Assembly: GCA_022496805.1 (NCBI GenBank)
Contig: CM040094.1
Location: forward strand, 6,657,501 to 6,721,500
Origin: Pohlia nutans
Taxonomy: Eukaryota > Streptophyta > Bryopsida > Bryales > Mniaceae
DNA: 64,000 bases
Direction of reading: 5' to 3'
Below, piece by piece: positions 25,230 through 37,323 of this stretch (position 1 is the first letter of the stretch; each line of letters opens with the position of its first letter). The position numbers and the translations under genes are program-made. The notes beneath the pieces are model-generated. The model did no database searches. It worked only from the letters and a program-made list of their open reading frames with translations, and was not told the DNA's origin.

Positions 25230-25841
25230 ATGGTCATTTTGGTTAAAATGGCATGTTCCAATAAAATGCCAAGAAATTACATTGATTTGATTGCCTGAAG
25301 CTCTTAAAACTAGGACTTGTGGAGATCCGGGGTTTCAATCAAGCATCCAAAATTGCGCAAGTTTCACTGAAATCAGCCATTCCAATGAATATGAGGTTTT
25401 CAAGTCACTCCGGTCTGCAAAGTTCACCTATCATGCAAGAATGATGACAAAATCACATTGAGCTGCAGACTCAGCCATGATTGTGTACGTCTATTGATAG
25501 TTCATTTTGAGCTCTTTAGTTATTATCATATGATTTCTACATTATCGGACGTTCTTTTTCTCCTCCAGTAAGATTTTGAAAACCAGTAAAGTGCTCTTTA
25601 GTTATTATCGTAGTGTGCGGATTTCTGCATTGTCGGTTTTTTTACTCATAATATTCAGTAGCGTTTAGGCAATTTGCCTTTTCATCCATCATGTGATTTG
25701 TAGTGCATCATGTGATTTCCATCCATGTAGTGCATTAAGTGTAGTCCTTTATTTTTCATTTTGCAAAAAGTGGGGACCGAGGATAGAGAAGGAAGTAGGA
25801 AGGTCATAAACCATTCATTTGTCAATGGAGGGACAAAAGAA

Positions 25842-26196
25842 CTACACTAAATAGTGTATTTAGTGTGAGGCACTGTAATTGCGAACATCACTCTAAATAT
25901 CAAAAAACCTACTTTTGTAAAAACACTAAATGTGAATTCTCACACTATTTATGAAAAATAGTAACATTTTGACGTTGTGATCTTTTGAGATATGGATATT
26001 TAGTGTGAGTAAGGAATGAAACTTGAGATGAAAGTTTAGATGGAAAAACTGAAATTTTAGAAATGGAATGAATCAAATTGGATGATAACTGAAATCATCC
26101 AACACTAATTACCCACAAATTGACAATTAGCGTTAGACAAGTAGTAGGGTAAGCACATTATTCATCACCTCACACTAAATACACTATTTAGTGTAG
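25842..26196. mobile_element. TA-flanked MITE with palindromic ends
   Basis: The inverted termini read CACTAAATAGTGTATTTAG at the left and the exact complement at the right, over about 28 bp including GTGAGG. Each end contains a local palindrome (ACACTAAATAGTGT). TA immediately flanks both ends, compatible with a mariner-like target duplication. It is about 350 bp and non-coding. Confidence 0.6.
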
Positions 26197-26685
26197 CTCA
26201 ATGTTCAAGGAATTATTTTTATTCAAGTTGCCCATTTTCTATTGGTTAGCCATGCATCATAATATTCTTAAAGCATTATTACTTATAATGTTGCTTTCTT
26301 TAAAGGACATGTGAGAATGTGTCAGCAAAGACTATCAATGCATGGTTACCACCCCTTCTAGTTTTCCAAAACCACCATCTGTGAGAATATATCATAGGTA
26401 TCTCCTGATTACTCTTCATGATAATGCAGAATATGTTGCACATTCTCCTCAAGAGCATGGCAGAGCCACTGATTGTTATGCTCTTTCAGAAAGTATTTTG
26501 GAAACCAGTAAAGTGCAACGCGCAAGTGATCTGTAATTAACTTACTGCATACTGTGGGAACTGTGCATTGTGTCTGCTTTATAGTACAATCAACTTAAAT
26601 AGTGTTCACTTCTGAAAGCTTTGACCTGAAAGTCATTCAAATACCAATTTCACTACTTTCCTGCAGTGCTGAAATGTTCAAATTT

Positions 26686-27075
26686 TTAACCCCTAAACGT
26701 CCAACCGTCCTAAAAATGAACAATGTACAGAATTTAACACAGTTTTATCATCCATCATGCACTTTTTGCAATGTGGATTTTTTTATTGAATTTTTTTATG
26801 GAAAGTTAATTTATTCATGTGTGATTCGATTAGAAAGGGGATGATTTATGAAATTTTTATGCCACATTTCATGTCACATTGTTTCACCATTATTTTTTGA
26901 GGATTTTAGTCTAGAAGTGCTCTTGAAAAAGTCAACTCATAAAACTAAGCAACCAAAATACACCAACAAAATTGTAAATAAATGTTGAATGTCAGTTGAA
27001 TGTAACTTGAAAGTTATAGTGTTACGAAACACGACTATTCAACAATTGAAAGATGAAAATTTTCATTCATTCAAT
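26686..27075 (+). mobile_element. TTAA-type MITE, family A copy 3, truncated
   Basis: It starts TTAACCCCTAAACGTCC and follows family A through the TTTTTGCAATGTGG core, the TTCATGTCACATTG segment and GTCAACTCATAAA, then departs from the family. The right end is missing. The next family A copy begins directly after it. Confidence 0.65.
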
Positions 27076-27652
27076 TTAACCCCTAACTGCCTAAGCGTCC
27101 ATTTTTTGGACGATGTACAGATTTCATCCGTAGATTCTCATCCGTCATGCATTTTTTGCAGTGTGGGATTTTTACTGTAGATTCTATGGGAAGTTAGCTT
27201 CATGCATATGTGATCCGATTAGAAAGGAGTTGATTTGTGAAATTTTTATGCCTCATTTCATGTTGTAGTGATTCACCCAAAATTTTGAAGATTTCAGTGT
27301 AAAAGTGGTAAAAAAAAAGTCAACTTATAAAATTAAGCAACCAAAAAATCTCCAAAAATCACTACACTTAGAGTATTACATTTCAACCAATCACAAAGAA
27401 TTTCATCTGTAGATTGTCAATATCTTATTCGTAATTGAATTACAAAATAATTTTGAATTTCACGTTTCAAATTTTATACAAAATTATTGGTAATAGCAAT
27501 CATAGATCTAACTGTATGGATAGAATCTAAAATTCATAACGTACAACTTTTATTCATATATCAAGTTCAAAATATCCCTCTAGGTTGCATTTTATAATCC
27601 ATCTTTGCAAAACTGCCGAATTTGAAGAGGGCTTTAGGCATTTAGGGGTTAA
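27076..27652 (+). mobile_element. TTAA-type MITE, family A copy 4, complete
   Basis: TTAA lies at 27076-27079 and 27649-27652. The termini are CCCCTAACTGCC and GGCATTTAGGGG. A subterminal hairpin GCGTCCA-N-TGGACG lies at 27098-27116. At 577 bp it is the best reference copy of family A in the window. Confidence 0.75.
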
Positions 27653-28194
27653 GCCTTCATGATATTCAACTTAGGATACCCTTATATAGGAGTTATTTTT
27701 AATAAAAATAAAATAAAATAGCATGTATTATATGGTATGGTATTTTTTTAGAAGTTGTTTAACATTAATCGGCCCCTATTTTTTATTTAGAATTTTTCAA
27801 AACTTTATCTCAAATGAATATTAGATACCCTATATTTTATTGCACATCGTTTTTAAAATAGCACCAGTGCCCCCGAGGATCCAAAAGTACTCAATTTAGG
27901 CAAAAATCCTCTATTGATATCATTGTTGTATAGAGATTGCAATTAGGTATAGTTATCCTAAATTTATTAAGATAATTACATATATGAGGTATAATAAATT
28001 TTTATTTGCTAAAATGACATGTTTCAAAGAACCAAGATTATGACATTCAAGCACACAAAGTTCTAAAAACCAAGACTAATGTAAACCTCATATTCCAAAC
28101 AATTGCTTATTTCTCAAAGTTTTATCATTTTGACCAGTATGGCCTTTAATCTTAATGTTATTGGGTAATGTAGAAGTACTCATTGTCATCTAAA
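27653..28194. other. AT-rich spacer
   Basis: Very AT-rich intergenic DNA between two family A copies; nothing recognised. Confidence 0.4.
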
Positions 28195-28648
28195 TTAACC
28201 CTTAATTGACCCTTAATAGGCATCCATTTCTTGTTTTTTCATCCGTTATGCACTTTTTGTAGTATAGATTTCATTATAGATTTCATGAGAAATTAGTTTC
28301 ATATGTATGTGAACTGATTAAAAAAGAATCAATTTGTGAAATCTTTATGCTTCATTTCATGTTGTACTGATTCACCAAAAATTTCTAAGATTAAATTCTA
28401 ATATTTCTAAGACTAAAATTTTAATACTAATTCAAAACTATTCAAAGTGCTCTTAAAAAGGTCAACTCATAAAATTAAGCAACCGAAAAATCTTCATTAA
28501 TCACTACACTTAGAGTACTACATTTCAAGCTTATAATGTATAACTTTTATTCATACATCAAGTGCAAAATATCATCTAGGATGCATTTTATGATTCATCT
28601 TTGCAAAACTACCGAATTTAGAGGAGAGTGAGAACGTTTAGGGATTAA
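28195..28648 (+). mobile_element. TTAA-type MITE, family A copy 5, internally deleted
   Basis: TTAA lies at 28195-28198 and 28645-28648, with the right terminus ACGTTTAGGGA. It follows family A but is about 125 bp shorter, with the segment before the TTCATACATCAAGT block missing. A small local duplication of TTTCTAAGA occurs at 28382-28410. Confidence 0.65.
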
Positions 28649-28841
28649 GAGTGGAATTAGTACTTCGCATTACGATAAAATTATTCTTTCTAACTCAAAA
28701 AAAAAAATTGAAACATATAAATGAGATCTTCCCTTCATATTAGTTTTTTATTGATCCATGTTCAAAACTATTGAAATTCTGATGGCTAAAAACTTAAAAT
28801 CAAAGCGCAGTTCAAAACTAGAGTTAAAAAACAATGTTGAT

Positions 28842-29232
28842 TTAACCCTTAAATGTCAAAAAAGCCCCATGAGCTTTTTACAAAGGAATAATTGAGAGAA
28901 AAGTAGATTTTCTCAACCAAATCAAGTGAAGATTGGTGAGTTGGAAAGATATTGAAAAAGCGATCTAAATTGCAAATTTGCGCCTCATTTGGGAGATTGT
29001 AGAATCATTGGCAAGCAATCAAAGTTATCAAATTGAATAAGAGTTGAGGCTGGGACAGCAGAGGTTGTTTTTTGAAAAGTGTCGCAGTGCTACAGTGCCG
29101 CAACAATGTTGGTCAGCAGAGCCGTTTTTTTTTTCTTCATTTCTATTTTTATTTTTATTTTTGTTACCTCTAAATAAAATTAAATGCCTTCCGAGCTGCC
29201 GCGCCCAGGCCCTCTTGACATTTAAGGATTAA
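28842..29232 (+). mobile_element. TTAA-type MITE, family D copy 2
   Basis: It begins TTAACCCTTAAATGTC and ends GACATTTAAGGA followed by TTAA (29229-29232). The interior matches 4487-4871, including GCCTCATTTGGGAGATTGT and AAGCAATCAAAGTTATC. It shares its right TTAA with the next element. Confidence 0.7.
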
Positions 29233-29571
29233 CCCTTAAACGTCCTTCCAAGACCCTCGGCCTTAATTTCCAAGGAATCTTGCTTCTAGTAGGAACAATA
29301 CTCAACTCCTAACCAGCATAGATCATTAGATGCACAACACAGTGATGTGCTTAATTGCAACAACAAACTCTTTCATACTTGTTGGCAATGTTTAAGTCAA
29401 ATGTATTGAAGGATCATTTGATTCTTGCCCAAGTTCCCAATTGATTTTTCATATGCTTGTTTCTTTGTTGTGATTGGTCATGCACCCATGCCCAAAGCCT
29501 TAGCCTAAATGTATTCTTTCCAAGGTCCTCGAGATGCCCATTGAGGACCTAAAATGTCATTTAAAGGTTAA
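29229..29571 (+). mobile_element. TTAA-type MITE, family E
   Basis: TTAA lies at 29229-29232 and 29568-29571. The left terminus CCCTTAAACGTCC is strong; the right ATGTCATTTAAAGG is weaker. The 343-bp element is non-coding. Confidence 0.5.
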
Positions 29572-30377
29572 AGAACTTTGAGTTAGTAGTGTGAAGTTTG
29601 AAAGTCTTAAGTTGGATGGATAAATCCAATGTATCAAAAGAGCGAGTGACCAAGTGCACTTGCATATTCGTTACATACCAGAACCAGGCTGGCCCGCAAG
29701 CTAGGGAATGTGCTCATGGCATTACATAAGTCATGGCATGAGCACATTCCCTAGCTTGCACTGTAGACGGTAATCTCAAGTGATAAGCACTGATGATTCC
29801 TTGAAACGGAAAAGACAGTTTTGAACATACACTGCCTCCACATCACACAATTGCATTTGTGACTGCGGTGAAAAATTTCGGCAATAAACTCGTGATTAAG
29901 ATGTTAAAACTGGAAGCAGTAGCATTACACATATACAGCAATCTGAACTTCCGAAAGCAAAAGGATATTTCATTACTGTCTCAGCACCATAACATTATTA
30001 AGCAATAGATTTGGGGTGTCATTGGGAGAAGATACTAGAGCACAAATGGCACTTCTCAGTTCAATTATCAACACGAGTCTCCATCTAGCATAATTAATAT
30101 TCCACAAGTTAGAAGGGATAGAATGCTCGGCTTATTATTAATGTTATGTTTCTATTTACACCTCCAGCTGACGTTGAAAACATTTCAGTTTACATTTCTG
30201 AAGTCTATGACAAGAATTTGCATATGAAACTAGCCAGGTAAAGTCACCATTCTCTCCGCATTCCATGACACGCCATTCGCAGCAATAATATTGGCCCTTT
30301 GTAGACAACATCGATACAAATGGCACTTCTCAGTTCAATACAATTCAAACATGGGTAAATACTAAACAATATCGGTG
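29572..30377. other. Intergenic sequence without recognised gene
   Basis: It contains the strong hairpin at 29696-29759 and a 26-bp direct duplication around ACAAATGGCACTTCTCAGTT (30048 and 30318). No coding exon is recognised. Confidence 0.4.
29696..29759. repeat. Perfect 23-bp hairpin
   Basis: Arms 29696-29718 and 29737-29759 are exact inverted repeats (starting GCAAGCTAGGGAATGTGC) around an 18-base loop. Such a fold could be a small-RNA precursor or a foldback MITE. No second copy was noticed. Confidence 0.8.
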
Positions 30378-30380
30378 TAA

Positions 30381-30636
30381 GAGCATCTCCATGAAGTGGA
30401 CTCTGAGGTCATCCAAAAATACCATGTAGTTCCCACCAACATCACTCAAGAAGACTATGAAAACAGTAAATAAGCCACTCACAAGTCAACATGTATGGAT
30501 TGTGTAATCGTGATGTGCAATTAAGAAGAGAAGATACACTAGCTTAAGTGGTTTTGAGGGTACATAGTGTCATAGTCATTCACCAACCCATGCACATCCA
30601 TTGAGAGTGTTTCCCAGTGTGCTGGTGGAGATGCTC
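30381..30636. mobile_element. Tourist-like MITE (PIF/Harbinger type)
   Basis: The body starts GAGCATCTCCA and ends TGGAGATGCTC, flanked on both sides by TAA (30378-30380, 30637-30639), the 3-bp target duplication expected for PIF/Harbinger. It is 256 bp and non-coding. Confidence 0.7.
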
Positions 30637-31093
30637 TAAGCACAAACTACTTCTGACATCAAACCTGGAGGCAGTACTAACAGCACTTAAATAGGTGTAT
30701 CAAGTATGACAACGACTGGTTAAATCACAAATGATCTATGATGAGATTCGCAACAGAGACAGATATAATTGACAACAATGAGAAGTGACCTTCCTTGAAG
30801 CCTTCTGCACGACTTCGCGCCTCGTTTATCACGGCAAAGACATGAAACATGTGAACTCCAGCTCTATGAAGCCCACGTAAGCCGCTTGGGGCTGCAACTT
30901 TCAAGATATGAATCTCAAGTACACTTCTGCGATATCACGTCCACGTCATCTATCCACTTCACAGGGTTAAGCAATAGTCCATTGGTAGCAGTCTTGAGCA
31001 CGACATGTGTCAGTACAACGCACAAACTAGGTCACACATACATGTGGATAACAGATGCTCAACCCTCTCAGTACTAGGATCATACACCAGGGT

Positions 31094-31260
31094 CTCATAT
31101 GCGATTCCCTGTGTGATTTCCCTGCGAGTCTCACTTTCCCACCGAGTGCTTATTCACCAATTTAATGTTGACTCACCTGCTTTTAACAAGAGACAACTCT
31201 TGAGGCTCGGTGGGAAAAGTGACACTCACAAAGAAACGCACACAGGGAAACCATTATGAG
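31094..31260. mobile_element. Foldback element with about 50-bp arms
   Basis: Left arm 31094-31146 and right arm about 31206-31260 are imperfect inverted repeats sharing CTCATAT/ATTATGAG outer ends, a TTCCCTGTGTG segment and a CCCACCGAG inner segment. This could be a MITE or a hairpin RNA precursor. Confidence 0.55.
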
Positions 31261-33370
31261 CTCCCTGTGATATATATATACAGTGAGCTACGTTAGTTAG
31301 CACCGTAGAGAAGTAGCTCAAGCAACGTTAGAGCTTGGTAAGCAACGTTCAGGAACCATAATGTTGTTATATATAGCTACTCCCCTGACGCTGCTAACAA
31401 TTAAACGCAGCAATCAGTGTAAGATCCTAGTGGTCTTTATTATGACCTTCTCTAGATATCATGCTACACTAACATTGACTGTAGCATTCAAAAAGTTGGG
31501 ACCCCAGGTGGTAAGATTGAAGTGATTTGAGTGTACCGTAGTCATGACACGATTTGCAGAAGCCAAATATGATCTAGTGAACAGAAGATCGTGGAAACAG
31601 CTGTTAGCAACACATTCAACAGCTCAACCTAGCTACCTAACTGCAGGTAGAGTTCGGAAAGGCAGAATCTTGAGAAAGGTGAGAAAGTAGGCCCGCACAG
31701 AAACCAAAACCAAGCCCTATTTCTTTCAAATGACAGTCCCACAACCACCCAAAACGGAACCGGCCCACTAGTTCTCAGTGACTGTGAAATGACTGCAACC
31801 ATTCAGCTATTTTTCTCTGAAAATCTCAAGTAACTTCACCGAATGTCGGATGTGTGTACAGAGCAACATTATCAGGTTTCCAGTGCATACCTTGAAATTC
31901 GACGATGAGCCCCACACGTCCATTCCAAAACCAAGGCACTAGTTCGTTGGTTGCTCACAGTTTGGCACGAACATTCAGGCCCTAGTACTTCCCCTGCCAT
32001 CTACACCGCAGTATCTAGTGTGATTGACGCCGTCCGACAACACAAATCAAAAAAACGAAACAAAAGATTGAACAGATCTCTCGCACAAAGCTAGAACCGC
32101 CAGCAGCTTGATACAGCGACCTAATCAACACCCTGTCACAAAGCGACACTCTTCACCTTCTTGAGTTACTGCAACCGTATTCCTGCAACAACATAAGAAC
32201 AGCCGAATTCCTGCAACTGTCCTTACAACCACAACACAGAACGGCCGAATTCCTGCAACCAAACAAATCTCTCACGCACCAACAGAGTACTAGCTGGCTC
32301 CTCTGTTGCTGGATTCAAAACTTAAGTCGATTCAGAGGCTTGGTAGTGGTATCGACGCTAAGCTAGCTTGAGGCTGGAATGATCGTGCCAAATCACGGCA
32401 CCAACGAACCCCTGATGCAGCAGCTCCGGATTCATTGCAGTCTCCCCTTCCTGCAACACCAACAAGTTCGAGAGAAGTGGAAGCAGGCTGTGGAAGAGAA
32501 GCCTGTCTTCACCAGGCTTCTTACAGTGTGTGTAAATCTACACCTGTCTTAGATCTTCACATTTATGGTCCTTTCCGTAGACATCGCACTATCCGCCCAT
32601 CACTTTGCCTATGACCGTGGCGTCATTTTGAAGTTGATTGGAAGGTACAAGTACCTATTACCATCCACTTAAAGAATCTGAGCGTCTTGGAGAAGATGCA
32701 AAGTGTGTCACAAATTTTTGAGGAAAAATCAAATTTTGGCGGAAGGTGATGGTCTCATATGAAAACCTCCTCCAAAAATAGTGTGATTTTTGAAAAACAT
32801 CCTTTTGGTAAGAAAAAAACATGGGAAAATCACAAAAAATAGATGGTGTTATAAGCGCATGGCTACAACTATATACATGGTGTTAATCACGGAATTTTTA
32901 GCACACATAAAATGAGTTAAACATAAGTCACACATAGTGAGACACGTCTCACGGGTACCCATATCAAGCCATCACCCTAGAGTCGAATCCAAGTGAAATC
33001 GTGTTTTTAAAATAAAAGTTGTAATTTTAATAGTGATATGGTTTGAAAATACAAAACTCTCTCTAGGTGGGGTTCATAAACCGTCCCCATTTACACTCAA
33101 TTCCACTCATTTACATTCAAAGAAACTACTTGATTACCTGTGCTAAATTGTTTTTTTCATTGCCTCAATTGCTTAACCAACACTTTGTCATTTCATCCTC
33201 ATTCATTGAAGTACTTAAAATTGCACCATTTGCATTTAATTTCATCTGTCACTTACCTATTATTTAGTACTCATTTGAATTGAGGTAGGATTGAGTCAAA
33301 CTAAGAGTAGAATTCATCAATAGAAATCTTGTCAAATTAAATGTGATTTGGAATGCAATGATAGAAACCC
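31261..33370. other. Unique sequence, no recognised gene
   Basis: Mixed-composition DNA with TATA-like runs near 31270 and several TTCCTGCAAC words between 32160 and 32460. No exon or protein family is recognised. Confidence 0.35.
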
Positions 33371-33915
33371 TTAACCCCTAAAGGTCCTCACCTCTTTTGT
33401 AAAAGTCAAAGCACTATAATTTGCATACTTGAAATATCACATTGCATGATTTATAATTTTTCATAGATAGTCATCAACATTATGAAGGTATGACAAAATT
33501 TTCAACATGATTGAAAGATATTTTGAATATTTAAAAAAATTATCATGTAAACAAGGTAAAAATTCAAAATAAATATATTTTTGTCAAATTGAAATATCAT
33601 AAATTATATTTAAGGTAGAAAAAAGTTATATCTACAAGGAGTAAAAGATTGAAAGTGAAGAAATTAAAAGAGACCTATAATTGGAACATTTATAGAAAGC
33701 CCTTTGTATTTTGGGCACTCAAAATATAAATTTCTCGACGGTGAATTTTTTTCAAATGAAGTCTATTCTCCAATCCCAATGGTCAAAAGATGTATCATAT
33801 CTTAACTTAAACATCTAATGAAAACATCAATCACAATAAAGTTAAAATACTTGATTTTTGGGGCGTTTGACCAAAAATCAAGCATAATATGGTTGATTGG
33901 GCACTTAGGGGTTAA
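33371..33915 (+). mobile_element. TTAA-type MITE, family K, complete
   Basis: TTAA lies at 33371-33374 and 33912-33915. The termini are CCCCTAAAGGTCC and GGCACTTAGGGG. At 545 bp it is the complete version of the element that opens the window. Confidence 0.7.
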
Positions 33916-34165
33916 AAGCCTGAGGGGTATTAAAAATTTAAAAAAAATGTGTCATAATATTTGTTTTCCATATGTTTAATGAAGTTTGATTCAGTAAACA
34001 AAATGTAGGCCATCATCTCTACAAATTATCCATACGGTCAAACTTCCAAAAAAAAAACCTTAGATCTTTTATTAATGAATTTAAAAGCACTAAGTTTTAA
34101 AAATTTGTATAAATTATAATTTTCAACTTTACGATTTGAGATTAGCATAATTAGTTAAAATCAGT
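33916..34165 (-). mobile_element. Family B fragment
   Basis: It continues directly from the preceding element with AAGCCTGAGGGGTATT and follows family B in reverse orientation through the TCCATACGGTCAAACTT segment, ending near a poly-T run at 34168-34187. It lacks its outermost CCCCTA bases and its far end. Confidence 0.6.
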
Positions 34166-34755
34166 TTTTTTTTTTTTTTTTTTCATCATTTCATAAATAT
34201 CTATATATCTATATATCTATATATACACAACTAAAATTTAATTAATTTGATTTTTGTGGAATTTTGTACAATAGAATAAACATTCTAGTTTGTACTTATT
34301 TAATATAATACAAATAGTGTGAATTTTGGAAAATAGTGTCATATTCACTAATACTATAAAATGGTGTAGGAAAAAAACAAGATGAAAGGCAATGAAGTGA
34401 AACATGTCATTAGTTTATTATTGAATTGATAAGTTGTCATTGACCCTAGTACAAAAACAACTAGAAAGATTGAAGAGCTCTTTTCTCCATGTGATGTGAT
34501 GGTTGTAAAATAGTTCATGTCCATGCCATGGTGGCACTCACCCAACTTTTGTAAAGTAAATTAGGACTTCGCTTCACTCCGCACCACCAGTGACAAAATG
34601 AAAGGCCATGAAATTGAAAAGATGTAAAAGGCTAGATTACTTCACATAATGTATATATTATTATTTTTTGGGCCAAAAGAAAGTATGTATTATCATGTGA
34701 TTGGTTGTAACCTCTTGAACTGTGAAATGTATGATGAATAGATATGATAACGTAA

Positions 34756-34893
34756 CGTACTATTCCCGGAAGGAGAAAGTAGTCTTGTACCAATGTCCCT
34801 TTGCTCGGTGGGCATTGGCTCATTGTCAAGACGAATAGACACTATATTCAGGCCAGCCTTGCAAGAGGATCGGAGTTTCTATCTATCTATCTA
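34756..34893 (+). mobile_element. SINE, 5'-truncated copy
   Basis: It matches the 3' part of the SINE at 972-1352, including GGTGGGCATTGGCTCATT and the (TATC)n tail. It is flanked by a 9-bp direct duplication ATAACGTAA (34747-34755 and 34894-34902). 5' truncation is typical of LINE-mediated retroposition. Confidence 0.75.
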
Positions 34894-34964
34894 ATAACGT
34901 AAAATTCATGTTTTCATATTTATCCAAAACACATTCCATTTGATATGGAAAAGTCCATGTTTTC

Positions 34965-35551
34965 TTAACCCCTAAACTTTAGAGCGTTCAGAAAGTGAAC
35001 GACTAACATAGTCAAATCCTTCTCATGTTCTCATCAATGTTTGGATGAAAGTCATCCAATTTTTTTGAAGATTCTTCACCAAGTTGTTCTATCTAACGGT
35101 TGGATTTAGTCATACTTACTTAAATATTTTTTCTAATATTAGAAATGTAGAAGTATGTCAAGTTGTTGACCAAGCCAAAATTGCATTGATTGTAGTTCAA
35201 AAGTGGCCTTGCAAAAATGAGGTCATAGATTTAAGAAATACAAAAATTTCAAAGAATCACCACGTTGAAGAGTATCTCATTTCAAACTCATTCCAACAAA
35301 TTTTACTCAAAAAATATTAAAATTTTGTTTGTAATCGCATTTAGAAGGAATTTTTAATTTTAACTTTCAAATTTTATAATTAAATATTGGTGATAGTATT
35401 AGTGAATCAAACTATATGAATGGAATCTAAAATTCAAAATCTAAAACTTTCTTTTGTATATCAATTCCAAAATATTCTTTTAAATAGTAGTTTATAATGA
35501 TTTTTCTCAAACTGTCAATTCGAGAGACATCCTGGTACGTTTAGGGGTTAA
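34965..35551 (+). mobile_element. TTAA-type MITE, family C copy 1
   Basis: TTAA lies at 34965-34968 and 35548-35551. The termini are CCCCTAAAC and GTACGTTTAGGGG. A subterminal hairpin GCGTTCA-N-TGAACG lies near 34984-35000. It closely matches 62733-63321 over its length (587 versus 589 bp). Confidence 0.75.
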
Positions 35552-35853
35552 AGTCTAACCGAGGGAATGCTCCAAAAAATCGGTTGGTCCAAGGAAATGT
35601 AGGATCTTTCTTCATTGTCATGTAGACTTTAATGCACTTATGTCTTGAATAAATAAACTCTTAAATTACATTCCAAGGTAAAATTAATGCTCAATCTTTT
35701 TGCATGAAGTGTTGTATTGATGGAATCTTTGCAATGCTTTTATGTTGAAAATATTTAATTTTGGAATGAATTTTGGAATTCAGACTATATGAAATGTCAT
35801 ATTTTAATTTTTAGGACTTCAACAAGATTATCAATTTTGGAAACTTGAGGCTC
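35552..35853. other. AT-rich spacer
   Basis: About 300 bp between family C and family M elements; nothing recognised. Confidence 0.4.
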
Positions 35854-36400
35854 TTAACCCTCTAGTGCGCCGGTGTCCAGAATCTGGACGCCGGATGAAT
35901 TTGAGCAGCTCGATTTCTGTAGGTATCGGATGTTTTTCATCCATTTTCTTTTTCCCATTCTTGTGCTAGTTGAATACCATTTGTACGGTATGGATCTTCC
36001 AAATAAGATAATGTGAATTTTTGAAATATTACAAGAGTGATTAATGTCAAGTTTCAATCTTAGTTCAAAAAGAAAGACCTTAAATATGATTTTCCATAGT
36101 AAGTAGAATCAAATAATGGAAACTATACAATCTCGTAGTGCATGTCATTCTAATTTCATTACAATATTTAAAAAAAAAAATTGTGTTAATTTTGGATTTT
36201 TAATTATATTTCAAGAGAAAACCTTGCAAAATTACTTTAAAAATATTAATAATAAATATGATGAATCCAACCGTAGAGATGTTATCTACTCATTGACATT
36301 TAAAACTTTGTTTTGTACATCAACTCCATTTCCATTTTTCATCAACCATTTTATAACAAATCTTTGAAAACAGTGTTGAATCGGGACGTTAAAGGGTTAA
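35854..36400 (+). mobile_element. TTAA-type MITE, family M
   Basis: TTAA lies at 35854-35857 and 36397-36400. The termini are CCCTCTAGTGCGCC and GGGACGTTAAAGGG. A clear subterminal hairpin GTGTCCAGAATCTGGACGCC lies at 35873-35892. The 547-bp element is non-coding. Confidence 0.6.
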
Positions 36401-36552
36401 AGTGCAGAAATGATTTTGCTTAATTATAAATAGAAAATTCAAAATATCTCAAATTCAAAGTATTCTTCAAAATTAAATACATGTATATTAAAGTAATTTG
36501 AATATAAGGTGGTGAAACTATAAATGGATATATTATATTACTAAAAATGTTA

Positions 36553-36761
36553 TTAACCCTCAATTGCTCAAGTGTCCATTTTTGGACAATGTACAAAATT
36601 AGTGTAGTTTCTCATCCGTGGTGATGTTTTTGCAGTTTTTTTACATTATTTTTTCAAATAGTTACTTTCACATAAGCAAGTTAGATTTTTTTTTAAATCG
36701 ATATTGCATTTGCTAGGTCTTTTCATTTCATGTGAGCTTTCATTTGAATAAAAATAGTAAC
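36553..36761 (+). mobile_element. TTAA-type MITE, family A-like fragment
   Basis: It starts TTAACCCTCAATTGCTC with the hairpin GTGTCCATTTTTGGACAATG, then a short stretch of family A-like text (TTTCTCATCCGTG, TTTTTGCAGT), and stops at the next TTAA element. The right end is lost. Confidence 0.5.
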
Positions 36762-37019
36762 TTAACCCCTAAAGGAGGTTGCCCATGTTCATACAATGCG
36801 CGTACATGGAAGAACATTGCATACGGGTGGCGTTTACTGTAGCATAACCTGTCTTATAGAGCCAAAATTTTTGTCAGCCTTGTAAGAACAACAAGACATG
36901 TTGTTGTAAAATTTTCAAGTCTTTTTCTTGTACAAAAAACAGTGAAAGAATTTATTATACAAATGTGTTAATGAGAAACAATTGAGCGCATTGAAATTGT
37001 TGCATGCATTAAGGGTTAA
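36762..37019. mobile_element. TTAA-type MITE, family L (tentative)
   Basis: TTAA lies at 36762-36765 followed by CCCCTAAAGGAGG, and GGG then TTAA at 37013-37019. Terminal symmetry beyond the first bases is weak, so these two ends may belong to different elements. Confidence 0.4.
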
Positions 37020-37323
37020 GGTTGGAGTTATGGATTGTGCACTAAATCCATTTTTTGATTTTGACATACAAATGAAGATTGTAGACAATGACCTAGTCAA
37101 TGACATTTTACAAGTGGATTAAGTAAATAATACTGTCGAAATATGTTCAAATTCTATTTTTAAAGAAAATACATATGAATATCATTTGTTAGATAGAACT
37201 ACAATTTGTTGAAAAATCTCCAAAAAAATTGGATGACTTTCATTAAAGCATTCATGAGAATGTAAGATGGGTTTGAATTTGTTAGTCGTTCACTTTCTGA
37301 ACGCTCTGACATTTAGGGGTTAA
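37016..37323 (-). mobile_element. TTAA-type MITE, family C copy 3, diverged
   Basis: The right end (reading leftward) starts TTAACCCCTAAATGTC at 37323 and contains the family C hairpin GTTCAGAAAGTGAAC and the TGAAAGTCATCCAATTTTTT segment. Similarity fades leftward, and the left border is placed at the TTAA shared with the previous element. Confidence 0.55.
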
